Of a stretch of DNA of 64,000 bases, positions 56,941 through 64,000 are shown piece after piece (position 1 is the first letter of the stretch; each line of letters starts with the position of its first letter). The notes under the pieces are model-generated. The model was not told where the DNA came from, searched no databases, and saw only the letters and a list, made by a program, of their open reading frames with translations. This DNA comes from Rhizobium sp. C4 (GTDB lineage: Bacteria; Pseudomonadota; Alphaproteobacteria; Rhizobiales; Rhizobiaceae). Location of the stretch: NCBI RefSeq assembly GCF_021026315.1, contig NZ_JAJNCX010000015.1, positions 1 to 64,000 on the forward strand. The letters run 5' to 3'. Both the position numbers and the translations under genes were made by a program.

Positions 56941-57243
56941 CGGTGTCCTCTTTGGCGTTGAGAGTCAGGAAGCCGCGGAAACCCAGACGGTCCGCTCCTC
57001 CTTGTGCATTGCGTCATAGGCGACCTTTAATCCCCGGATTGCGCCCCCGCAAGCCCTGCGCTTTGATAAGTCGTACTTTTAATCGATTAGCGAAAAGGCC
57101 GCCCAAGCCTCTGTATTAACCATATATTTCAATTACGAGGCCGGAAACGGTCAGGATCACTCCAAAGCGCTTTTCTCGAACCACAAAAAGGTGCTTAATG
57201 GTTAACAGACCGTTAAACGAACTGCCGAGGAAGCAGATCAGCC
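56941..57243. promoter_or_regulatory. Divergent intergenic region between sdhC and the small exported protein gene
   Basis: 303 bp without a gene. It must hold the sdhCDAB promoter (minus) and a promoter for the gene at 57244 (plus). The centre (57060-57200) is AT-rich. Visible sites: TTAACCAT (57116-57123) and a full CtrA box at 57202-57216. I could not assign convincing -35/-10 pairs. Confidence 0.6.
57202..57216 (+). promoter_or_regulatory. CtrA-type box TTAA-N7-TTAA
   Basis: TTAACAGACCGTTAA: a perfect match to the TTAA-N7-TTAA consensus of the cell-cycle regulator CtrA, 27 bp upstream of the ATG at 57244. An additional half-site TTAACCAT lies at 57116-57123. A box this close to the start codon could activate or repress. 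Confidence 0.6.
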
Positions 57244-57597
57244 ATGATGAAGCGCAAAAACATCTCGATCGCCCTGCTGGCCCTGCTCGTTTCCGGGCTT
57301 GCATCTGCCGAGGCAGGCGAATTTCGTCACCGCTTCCACCATTATGGCCAGGGCTGGCAGGAAGGTGCCGCAGGCGTCAACGGCCTGCCCGTGCACATCC
57401 GTGGCATCGGAACCTTCGCGGGCGGCATAACCGCAACCCGCATCCACGGCAACGGCGTCTATATCGCGATTGCCCCAGGCCTCACCGGTGAGCCGGCAGC
57501 CCCCGCCCAGCGCGTCAAGATCATCAATGTCAGCGAAAATCCGGAGAAGGATAACTGCTCGATGGAGCATGGCGTCTGCGTGATCCGGGCGAGGTAA
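57244..57597 (+). CDS. Small exported protein of unknown function
   Basis: 117 residues. Signal peptide MMKRKNISIALLALLVSGLASA cleaved near SAEA-G (~22-25). The mature part is His-rich at its start (FRHRFHHYGQGW) and has two cysteines near the end (NCSMEHGVC) that could form a disulfide; a Gly-rich middle (GIGTFAGGITATRIHGNGVYIAI) looks beta-structured. I recognise no family. GAGGAAG lies 11 nt upstream. A CtrA-type box in its promoter suggests cell-cycle control (inference). Confidence 0.7.
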   Translation: MMKRKNISIALLALLVSGLASAEAGEFRHRFHHYGQGWQEGAAGVNGLPVHIRGIGTFAGGITATRIHGNGVYIAIAPGLTGEPAAPAQRVKIINVSENPEKDNCSMEHGVCVIRAR

Positions 57598-57612
57598 CGG
57601 TTGCGGCGATCT

Positions 57613-58257
57613 CTATTTGAAACGCCACACCGTCGTCTTCTTCACCTCGCTATCCTCCAGCGCCCGCGTCACCGGCACCTGATAGACCGCCAGCGCCTCC
57701 AGCCGATCCTTCGGTAGATAGGCGCGCCCGGGATCGCCGACGAGAACGGCAATCCCGTTTGACGCCAGCCGCTCGAACCATGGGATGAGCGCTTCAGCAA
57801 AACCCTGATCATAGAAGACGTCGCCGGCCAGAACGACATCGGCGTCGATATCCGCGCCAACCAGATCGTCGCGCGTATAATCCACCGCAACGCCATTCAG
57901 CCCCGCGTTCAAGCCAATCGCCGTCCCCGTCCAGGGGTCGATATCGGCGGCCAGAACATGCGCCGCGCCGGCCTGCATGGCCGCAATCGCCACCAGCCCC
58001 GAGCCTGAGGCGAAATCCACGATCCGTTTGCCGGCAACGCTTGCCGGATGGTCGAGCACATAGCGCGCCAGCCCCTGCCCGCCCGCCCAGGCAAAAGCCC
58101 AGAAGGGTGGCGGCAGGCCGATCTCTTCCAGCTCCTCCTCCGTCTTCAGCCAGAGGTCATGCGCCTCGTCAGCCAGATGAAGCTTCACCTCCGGCACATG
58201 CGGTGGCGCCATGATGCCGGTGTTTTCGAGGGTGAACTGGCGCGGATCGGTCTTCAC
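57613..58257 (-). CDS. SAM-dependent methyltransferase, METTL20/ETFB-lysine methyltransferase-like
   Basis: 214 residues starting with GTG at 58257, 4 bp after the EVE gene's stop. Seven-beta-strand methyltransferase: motif I VDFASGSGLVAIAAMQAG (~79-96), AADID acidic loop, and the post-motif DVVLAGDVFYDQ. The N-terminal PPPFWAFAWAGGQGLARY is shared by METTL20-type proteins, whose Agrobacterium member methylates lysines of electron-transfer flavoprotein beta; function here is by family resemblance. Other annotations of such proteins (nicotinamide N-methyltransferase-like) are less specific. Confidence 0.75.
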   Translation of the reverse strand: MKTDPRQFTLENTGIMAPPHVPEVKLHLADEAHDLWLKTEEELEEIGLPPPFWAFAWAGGQGLARYVLDHPASVAGKRIVDFASGSGLVAIAAMQAGAAHVLAADIDPWTGTAIGLNAGLNGVAVDYTRDDLVGADIDADVVLAGDVFYDQGFAEALIPWFERLASNGIAVLVGDPGRAYLPKDRLEALAVYQVPVTRALEDSEVKKTTVWRFK

Positions 58258-58261
58258 GATA

Positions 58262-58690
58262 TCAGCGCGGCGGGTTTTCGAGCCCGCCCATGCGGCAGAC
58301 TTCCAGCCATTCGTCCTCCGTCACCGGCTGCACGGACAGGCGCATGGAGGTGACGAGCGACATCTTTTCCAGCGCCGGATTGGCCTTGACGTCCTTCAGG
58401 CTCACCGGCTTCGGCATGTCGACGACGGCGCGGATATCGACGCATTCCCAGCGCGGATCGTCGGTGGTGGAATCGTGATGCGCCAGCGCGCAGACCTCCG
58501 CGATACCGACGACCTCAAGCCCTTCGTTGGAATGATAGAAGAAGCCCTTGTCGCCCAGCTGCATCGCCCGCATGTTGTTGCGGGCGAGATAGTTGCGCAC
58601 GCCATCCCACTCGGAACCTTCGGCGCCCTTGGCCTTCAGCATTTCCCAGGAAAACTTGAACGGCTCCGACTTGAACAGCCAAAATGCCAT
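58262..58690 (-). CDS. EVE-domain protein (thymocyte nuclear protein 1-like)
   Basis: 142 residues, one EVE domain of the PUA-like fold: opens MAFWLFKSEPFKFSWEML and contains EWDGVRNYLARNNMRAM, DKGFFYHSN and MPLV-type strands. EVE domains are thought to read modified bases in DNA or RNA. ATG 58690 follows GAGG; ATG 58699 would overlap the upstream gene. 5 bp after yciI, 4 bp before the methyltransferase, so it is in the same operon with gpsA and tsaD. Confidence 0.9.
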   Translation of the reverse strand: MAFWLFKSEPFKFSWEMLKAKGAEGSEWDGVRNYLARNNMRAMQLGDKGFFYHSNEGLEVVGIAEVCALAHHDSTTDDPRWECVDIRAVVDMPKPVSLKDVKANPALEKMSLVTSMRLSVQPVTEDEWLEVCRMGGLENPPR

Positions 58691-58695
58691 GGGCC

Positions 58696-58989
58696 TCACG
58701 CCTCCGGATTGTTGAAGACCCAGTTGAAGGGGCGAACCTCGACCGTCTCGAACAGGCCTGCCTTTGCATAGGGGTCCTGAGCCGCAAGCGCTTCGGCGGA
58801 TGCCTGATCATCGGCAACGATGACAACGAGGCTGCCCATCGGCTTGCCTTCGCCGTTCAATGTCGGGCCGGCCATCTTCAGCTTGCCCTCGGCATTGATC
58901 GCGTTCAGCCATTCGACATGGGTCGGGCGCGTATCCATGCGGACCTGCAGATGATCCTTCTTGTCGGTGCACCAGAGCGCAAAAAGCAT
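58696..58989 (-). CDS. YciI-family protein
   Basis: 97 residues, ferredoxin-like fold of the YciI/YCII family. Typical features: MLFALWCTDK at the start, RPTHVEWLN with the conserved His (H24), AGPTLNGEGKPMGSLVVI and the AEALAAQDPYAKAGLFE segment with the Asp-Pro pair. The activity is not established; some members act as dehydrochlorinases. 11 bp after gpsA. Confidence 0.9.
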   Translation of the reverse strand: MLFALWCTDKKDHLQVRMDTRPTHVEWLNAINAEGKLKMAGPTLNGEGKPMGSLVVIVADDQASAEALAAQDPYAKAGLFETVEVRPFNWVFNNPEA

Positions 58990-59000
58990 GGGTCTCTCCT

Positions 59001-59984
59001 CTATTCGTTGCGGATAGGACGGGTCATGAGCTGTTCCATGGCCGTCCGCGTATCCAGTTTTCCATCGATAATAGCGGCAACCGCCTCGGTAATCGGCATT
59101 TCAATCCCGTGCTGAAGCGCGAGCCGCGCCGCAACGGAGGCCGCAAAAGCGCCTTCCACCAATTGCCCGCCCTGCGCCGCATCACCGCGTCCCAGCGCAA
59201 TGCCGAAACGCAGATTGCGCGACTGATGGCTCGTGGCCGTCAGCACCAGATCGCCAAGGCCTGAAAGCCCGCTGACCGTCTCGGCAGACCCGCCGAGCGC
59301 GGTCACCAGCCGCGACATTTCCGCAAGCCCGCGCGAGATCAGCGCGGCGCGGGCCGAATCCCCCAGCGCCGAGCCTTCGACAATGCCGCAGGCAATGGCG
59401 AGCACATTCTTCAAAGCGCCGCCGAGCTGCACGCCCGTACGATCGTCGGACGCATAGAGCCGGAACGTCCGGCCGGAGAGTGTTTCCGCCAGCATCGCCG
59501 CCGTCTCAAGATCCGCCGCCGCAATCGTCATTGCTGTGGGCAGGCCCGACGCGATATCAGCCGCAAAACCGGGGCCAGAAAGAACCGCGACCTGATGGTC
59601 CGGCAATTCTTCCTCCAGCACGGTCGTCAGCAATTCGCCGGTCTCCCGCTCGATCCCCTTGGCGCAGGTGACGACAATGGCATCGCGCGCCAGCGACGGC
59701 CCATAATGCCGCGCCGCCTCGCGATGCGCCTGCGAAGGCATGGCAAAGAGCACGATCTCGGCCGTCTTCAGGACCTCCGGATCAGCGGTGAAGGTGATCT
59801 TCTCAGAAAGCGCGATCCCCGGCAGCGCCGTCTCATGCCGCAGCGTCTCGGCCAGACGCGCAGCCATCGGTTCGTTGCGCGCGATCAGCGTCACATCCGC
59901 CTTGCCGGCCTCGGCGATCACGGTCGCCAGCGCCGTCCCGAAGGCCCCTGCCCCGATGATGACGACCTTCGATTGACCGCTCAT
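59001..59984 (-). CDS. gpsA: Glycerol-3-phosphate dehydrogenase [NAD(P)+]
   Basis: 327 residues; makes sn-glycerol 3-phosphate from DHAP for phospholipids. NAD(P) loop [10 protein letters not shown] (~12-21), [16 protein letters not shown], and the catalytic-site segment [14 protein letters not shown] with the conserved Lys-Asn; C-terminal [14 protein letters not shown]. Its ATG overlaps the tsaD stop by ATGA, indicating coupled translation. Confidence 0.96.
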   Translation of the reverse strand: MSGQSKVVIIGAGAFGTALATVIAEAGKADVTLIARNEPMAARLAETLRHETALPGIALSEKITFTADPEVLKTAEIVLFAMPSQAHREAARHYGPSLARDAIVVTCAKGIERETGELLTTVLEEELPDHQVAVLSGPGFAADIASGLPTAMTIAAADLETAAMLAETLSGRTFRLYASDDRTGVQLGGALKNVLAIACGIVEGSALGDSARAALISRGLAEMSRLVTALGGSAETVSGLSGLGDLVLTATSHQSRNLRFGIALGRGDAAQGGQLVEGAFAASVAARLALQHGIEMPITEAVAAIIDGKLDTRTAMEQLMTRPIRNE

Positions 59985-61090
59985 GCCTTGGCGCCTCGTT
60001 TGCCGGAGCCGAGCATCACGGCAGCGTTTTCATCCAGCGGCCAGCGCGAGCGCGGCGCGACATCGAGCCCATCGGCCTCGAAACCCGCTGCCATCCGCTC
60101 CAGCCCCGCCCAGGCAATCATCGCCGCATTGTCGGTGCAAAGCCGATGCGGCGGCGCGATGAAACGGAAACGGTTGTCGGCACACAGCGAGGTCAACATC
60201 TCGCGCAGCACCGTATTGGCCGCCACCCCACCGGCAACGACCAGCGCCGGCTCGGCCACATCCGGAAATTCCTCGCGAAACCGCTTCAGCCCGCGCCCGA
60301 TCCGCTCCTTCAGCGTGCGCGCTACCGCATGCTGGAAGGAGGCGCAGATATCGGCAATGTCCTGCTCGCTGACCGGCGCGATCTCTTCCGCCGCCATGCG
60401 CACAGCCGTCTTCAGCCCGGAGAAGGAAAAATCAAGCCGCGCTTCGCCGACCAGCGGTCGCGGAAAGGCAAAGCGTTTCGGATCACCCGTCTTCGCCGCC
60501 TTCTCGACAGCCGGCCCGCCGGGATAAGGCAGGCCGAGAAGCTTCGCCGTCTTGTCGAAAGCCTCGCCCAGCGCATCGTCAATCGTCGTGCCCCAGCGCT
60601 CATAGGAGCCGACACCCTTGACCAGCACGAGCTGCGTATGTCCGCCCGAGACGAGCAACATCAGGTAAGGAAATTCGACGCCATCCGTCAGCCGCGCCGT
60701 GAGCGCATGGCCTTCCAGATGGTTGACCGCGTAAAGCGGCTTGCCCGAGGCATAGGCAATCGCCTTGCCGGTCATCAGACCGACGATCAGCCCGCCGATC
60801 AGCCCCGGCCCGGACGTCGCGGCAATCGCGTCCATGTCCTTGAGGCTCTTGCCCGAGCGGGTCAGCGCCTCCTCGATCAGCGTATCGAGTGCTTCCACAT
60901 GGGCGCGCGCCGCGATTTCCGGCACGACGCCGCCATAGGCGGAATGCTCGTCCAGCTGGCTCAGCACCACATCGGCGATAATCTCGCCACGTCCGTCCGC
61001 ATGGCGCAGCACGACGGATGCGGCGGTTTCGTCGCAGCTCGTTTCAAGGCCGAGGATGGTGAGCGGTCGTGACAATTTGACTTGGTTCAT
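59981..61090 (-). CDS. tsaD: tRNA N6-threonylcarbamoyladenosine synthase TsaD
   Basis: 369 residues. Catalytic subunit that attaches threonylcarbamoyl to A37 of ANN-decoding tRNAs. ASKHA-fold protein with [14 protein letters not shown] at the N-terminus, metal ligands in [12 protein letters not shown] (HxxxH), and the C-terminal [11 protein letters not shown] and DNAAMIAW segments. I use the ATG at 61090; a TTG at 61105 in the same frame would add five residues. Head of tsaD-gpsA-yciI-EVE-methyltransferase, divergent from hemC across a 56-bp gap. Confidence 0.95.
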   Translation of the reverse strand: MNQVKLSRPLTILGLETSCDETAASVVLRHADGRGEIIADVVLSQLDEHSAYGGVVPEIAARAHVEALDTLIEEALTRSGKSLKDMDAIAATSGPGLIGGLIVGLMTGKAIAYASGKPLYAVNHLEGHALTARLTDGVEFPYLMLLVSGGHTQLVLVKGVGSYERWGTTIDDALGEAFDKTAKLLGLPYPGGPAVEKAAKTGDPKRFAFPRPLVGEARLDFSFSGLKTAVRMAAEEIAPVSEQDIADICASFQHAVARTLKERIGRGLKRFREEFPDVAEPALVVAGGVAANTVLREMLTSLCADNRFRFIAPPHRLCTDNAAMIAWAGLERMAAGFEADGLDVAPRSRWPLDENAAVMLGSGKRGAKA

Positions 61091-61146
61091 TGCAGCTGTC
61101 GTCAAACCTGTTTAGGTAGCATCCCGGTAACAACGGACAATTCGGA

Positions 61147-62076
61147 ATGCAAACGAAACCTTTCAGGATCGGCACGCGCGGCAGCCCGCTGGCGCTGGCA
61201 CAGGCTTATGAGACCCGCAGACGGCTGATGGAGGCTCACAGCCTGCCGGAAGAGATGTTCGAAATCGTCATCCTTTCGACGCAGGGCGACCGGATTCAGG
61301 ACCGCGCGCTGGCAGCCATCGGCGGCAAGGGCCTCTTCACCGCCGAACTGGAAGAGCAATTGGCCGATGGCCGGCTCGATCTCGCCGTGCATTCCTCCAA
61401 GGACATGCCGACGCTTCTGCCGACGGAGCTCTATATCTCCGCCTTCCTGCCGCGCGAGGATGTCCGCGACGCCTTTGTCGGCAAGACGGCTGAAAAACTC
61501 ATGGAGCTCCCCGCCGGCGCGGTGGTCGGCTCGGCATCACTCCGCCGCCAGGCGCTGATCAAGCGTCTGCGCCCCGATCTCCATGTCACGATCTTCCGCG
61601 GCCAGGTCGATACCCGCCTGCGCAAGCTGGCCGATGGCGAGGCCGATGCCACATTGCTGGCGCTCGCCGGCCTCAATCGCCTCGGCAAGGCGCATGTCGC
61701 GACCGAAATCCTCGACCCCGAACATTTCCTGCCCGCCCCGGCTCAAGGCGCGATCTGCATCGAAAGCCGCCTGGGCGACAAGCGCACCGACGACCTGATC
61801 GCCGCGATCAACGATCCGACCACCTGGACCGCCGTCGGCTGCGAACGCGGCTTCCTTGCGACGCTCGATGGCTCCTGCCGCACCCCGATCGCGGGACTGG
61901 CACGCGTCGAGGGTGATCATATCATCTTCCACGGCATGATCCTCACACCGGACGGCTCCCGCTTCCATGAAATCCGTGCCGAAGGCAAGGTGAGCGAGGC
62001 CGCCGCCATCGGCCGCCGTGCTGGCGAGGAGATCCGCGACAAGGCTGGCCCCGGCTTCTTCTCCGACTGGAGCTGA
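61147..62076 (+). CDS. hemC: Porphobilinogen deaminase (hydroxymethylbilane synthase)
   Basis: 309 residues. Assembles four porphobilinogens into hydroxymethylbilane for heme and B12. [12 protein letters not shown] at 8-19, the catalytic Asp region HSSKDMPT (~82-89), and the dipyrromethane-cofactor cysteine C244 in DGSCRTPIA. One base separates its stop from the hemD start. Divergent from tsaD. Confidence 0.97.
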   Translation: MQTKPFRIGTRGSPLALAQAYETRRRLMEAHSLPEEMFEIVILSTQGDRIQDRALAAIGGKGLFTAELEEQLADGRLDLAVHSSKDMPTLLPTELYISAFLPREDVRDAFVGKTAEKLMELPAGAVVGSASLRRQALIKRLRPDLHVTIFRGQVDTRLRKLADGEADATLLALAGLNRLGKAHVATEILDPEHFLPAPAQGAICIESRLGDKRTDDLIAAINDPTTWTAVGCERGFLATLDGSCRTPIAGLARVEGDHIIFHGMILTPDGSRFHEIRAEGKVSEAAAIGRRAGEEIRDKAGPGFFSDWS

Positions 62077-62077
62077 C

Positions 62078-62779
62078 ATGCGCATCCTCGTGACACGGCC
62101 AGAGAAAAGCGCCGTGCCCACGGGGGAGCGGCTTCGCGCACTCGGACATGAGCCGATCTTCCTGCCGCTCTTTGCCGCCGAGCACGATCCCGAGGGCGTG
62201 GCGCTGGCCCGCGCCTGTCACGACGCAGCCGCCGTCCTGGTGACGAGTGCCGAAGCAGTTCGCGCCATTGGCACAGCCGGCGACCTCGCGGACAAGCCGG
62301 TCTTTGCCGTGGGGACAAGCACCGGCAAGGCAGCACGCGAAGCCGGCTTCAAGCAGGTCGAGACCGCCAATGGCGACGGCGCCGCGCTGGCGGCCCTTCT
62401 TCGCGACAGGTTTCCGGATGCCGACAAGCCTCAGCTTCTCTATCTCGCCGGCGAACCGCGTTCGCCGCGACTGGAACAGGAACTGGCGGCTGCGCGTTTT
62501 CGGATGAACGTCATCGTCTGCTACAGGATGACACCGGTTGATCTGACGAGGGAAATCTTGCAGGCCGCATTTCAACGACAGCCCGAAGCCGTGCTTCTCT
62601 ATTCTGCGGAGACTGCGCGCCGGTTTTTCGAGCTTGCTGAATCATTCCTTAAGGAGAAACAGGATATCCAATTCCTGTGTCTCAGCAGCGCCATAGTCGA
62701 AGCGGTCCCGGCAGGGATGAAAAGCCGCACAAAATCCGCGGTACGCCCCGATGAACGGAGCTTGTTTGAACTTTTGTAA
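62078..62779 (+). CDS. hemD: Uroporphyrinogen-III synthase
   Basis: 233 residues; closes hydroxymethylbilane to uroporphyrinogen III. The family is poorly conserved, but the opening MRILVTRPEKSAVPTGERL, the VLVTSAEAVRAIG strand-helix, LYLAGEPRSP and the position directly after hemC support the call. The ATG at 62078 is one base past the hemC stop; a longer frame overlapping hemC is not needed. Confidence 0.93.
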   Translation: MRILVTRPEKSAVPTGERLRALGHEPIFLPLFAAEHDPEGVALARACHDAAAVLVTSAEAVRAIGTAGDLADKPVFAVGTSTGKAAREAGFKQVETANGDGAALAALLRDRFPDADKPQLLYLAGEPRSPRLEQELAAARFRMNVIVCYRMTPVDLTREILQAAFQRQPEAVLLYSAETARRFFELAESFLKEKQDIQFLCLSSAIVEAVPAGMKSRTKSAVRPDERSLFELL

Positions 62780-62867
62780 CAGTCTCGCCATCAAATACCC
62801 GCGAAGGGGTTTTCTGAACTAGAAAGCCTGTTTAACTTTGCCAAAGAAGCCAATCGAAGAGGTCGCC

Positions 62868-64000
62868 ATGTCCAACGGAAACCCGCCGCGCCGCTCCCGC
62901 AAATCGGACGAACCGCAGACGATCGACCTCGAGGCCGAACGGATCACCCCGCCCGCAGATGAACCCGCCACGGCGGACGCATCGGCCGAACCCGCAACGA
63001 CAACGGAACCGTCCGCGGAGACTGTGGCCACGACCGAACCGTCTACTGAGCCCGCAGCCGAACCTGCCCCACAGGCAAAGGCGGCCGCCGAGGCAGCACC
63101 AGTGGCCGCCAAACGCGGCGGCGGTGGCGGCTCTGGCGCACTCGCTGCAGGCATCGTGGGCGGTCTCATCGTGCTGGTCGGCGCCGGCGCGGCGCAATAT
63201 GCCGGCTTTATCCCCAATCTCGGGCCTGTCCAGAAAATCCAGTTGCCGGATTATGCCGGCCAGATCGCGAGCCTCCAGCAGAAGCTCGCGGACGTCGAGA
63301 AGAAGGCGGCCAATCCTCCCGTCACCAATCTCGCCCCCGTCGAGGATAGGCTGAAGAATATCGAAACGGCCATGTCGAAACTCCCCGTCGGCGACCTGAC
63401 CGACGTGCTCGCCATCAAGGGCAAGCTCGATGAGACGGCCGGCAAGATGGACAAGGTCGAAGCGCAGATGGCCTCCGTGGCCAACCGACTTCAGCAGACC
63501 GAAACCAAGGTCAACGCGCCGCGCGACGACGTCGATGTCGCCCGCGCCATCGCGTCGGCTGGTCTCAAGGCAGCAATCGATCGCGGCGGTCCTTTCCAGG
63601 CCGAGCTGCAGACGCTGGCAAGCGTCGCGCCGAACGACCAATCCGTTGCCGCGCTGCAGGCCTTTGCCGCCAAGGGCGTGCCCTCGCGAGCGGATCTCAT
63701 CAAGCGCTATCCGGACGCCGCCGACCAGATGCTGGCGCTGCTGAACAAGCCTGTTGCCGGCCAGAGCCTCAGCGACCGGCTGTTCAAGAGCGCGTTTTCG
63801 GTCATCAAGGTTCGCCCGGTGGGCAATGTCGAGGGCTCGAGCCCCGAAGCCATCATCGCCCGGATCGGCGACAAGCTGCAGGGCAGCGATCTCGCCGGCG
63901 CGCTGAAAGAATGGGACACCCTGCCGGACAATCTCAAGGCGGCAGGACAGGACTATCACGCCGCACTTGAGGCGCGGGTGAAGGTCGAGGCGCTGGTTGC
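62868..64000 (+). CDS. Alphaproteobacterial mitofilin (Mic60-like) protein, 3' end outside window
   Basis: 377 codons present, frame open to the window edge. Order: acidic Pro/Ala/Thr-rich cytoplasmic N-terminus (~13-83), Gly-rich linker and one transmembrane helix (~89-113), coiled-coil segments (QIASLQQKLADVEKK; ETAGKMDKVEAQMASVANRL; ~130-210), and the beginning of the conserved C-terminal region with RADLIKRYPDAADQML and IARIGDKLQGSDL. This is the COG4223 family; its members are the bacterial relatives of mitochondrial Mic60, known to lie next to hemD and hemY. GAAGAGG precedes the ATG. Likely envelope membrane organisation (family inference). Confidence 0.85.
   Translation, partial: MSNGNPPRRSRKSDEPQTIDLEAERITPPADEPATADASAEPATTTEPSAETVATTEPSTEPAAEPAPQAKAAAEAAPVAAKRGGGGGSGALAAGIVGGLIVLVGAGAAQYAGFIPNLGPVQKIQLPDYAGQIASLQQKLADVEKKAANPPVTNLAPVEDRLKNIETAMSKLPVGDLTDVLAIKGKLDETAGKMDKVEAQMASVANRLQQTETKVNAPRDDVDVARAIASAGLKAAIDRGGPFQAELQTLASVAPNDQSVAALQAFAAKGVPSRADLIKRYPDAADQMLALLNKPVAGQSLSDRLFKSAFSVIKVRPVGNVEGSSPEAIIARIGDKLQGSDLAGALKEWDTLPDNLKAAGQDYHAALEARVKVEALV

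Overview
The window is chromosomal DNA of an alphaproteobacterium of the Rhizobiales, most probably Rhizobiaceae (Rhizobium/Agrobacterium group). The grounds are: GC-rich coding sequence; a ~109-bp RIME-type intergenic repeat at 1992-2100; an mdh-sucCD-sucAB-lpdA block; an F1 ATPase operon atpHAGDC; an HmrR/CopA copper module; a Brucella Omp19-like lipoprotein; and an alphaproteobacterial mitofilin gene beside hemCD. I saw no rRNA, tRNA, CRISPR array, prophage or insertion sequence. Almost all of the sequence is core chromosome; only the first ~780 bp look compositionally foreign.

Layout. 1-5.3 kb: an AT-richer unknown ORF, dxr, a RIME repeat, a copA-hmrR operon with a textbook CueR/HmrR operator, and a glycine-zipper lipoprotein. 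5.5-9.4 kb: a form II (AYRGAGR) CO-dehydrogenase-like coxSLM operon. 9.6-17.1 kb: a LysR regulator and an NAD-dependent molybdenum formate dehydrogenase operon fdsGBA-fdhD-fdsD, with a palindrome-rich repeat mosaic between fdsA and fdhD. 17.1-19.1 kb: a divergent LysR/YeiH pair. 19.2-26.6 kb: an orphan CheW, tamB, tamA and an ArsR-family repressor with the BigR/SqrR cysteine pair. 26.9-31.8 kb: atpHAGDC. 32-38.9 kb: a membrane protein, a pentapeptide-repeat protein, priA, an EamA transporter, xerC and a TraB/GumN protein. 38.9-53.4 kb: an almost continuous minus-strand run holding the TCA genes mdh-sucC-sucD-sucA-sucB-lpdA, with MAPEG, LysE, secreted-protein and SDR genes between sucB and lpdA; zapE and an Omp19-like lipoprotein lie upstream. 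53.5-57 kb: sdhCDAB. 57-61.1 kb: a small exported protein behind a CtrA-type box, then methyltransferase/EVE/YciI/gpsA/tsaD. 61.1-64 kb: hemC-hemD and the 5' part of a mitofilin (Mic60-like) gene that runs off the window.

How the genes work together. The window concentrates central respiration: 2-oxoglutarate to oxaloacetate is covered by SucAB/LpdA, SucCD, Sdh and Mdh, and the F1 sector of ATP synthase lies nearby. Two molybdenum enzymes of C1 oxidation (CoxSLM-like and FdsABG) lie side by side and would feed electrons to quinone or NAD. Envelope functions (TamAB, Omp19-like and glycine-zipper lipoproteins, mitofilin) form a second theme.

The most interesting signals are regulatory: a perfect 8-bp-arm palindrome before fdsG, a CueR operator abutting a terminator, two strong hairpins in the sucD-sucA gap, a perfect TTAA-N7-TTAA CtrA box, and a 13-bp-arm palindrome upstream of a cytochrome b561 gene. 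I did not find a clearly new multi-gene defence or metabolic system. The best candidates for new biology are the BigR-like repressor, the uncharacterised regulatory palindromes and the unknown ORF at the left edge.
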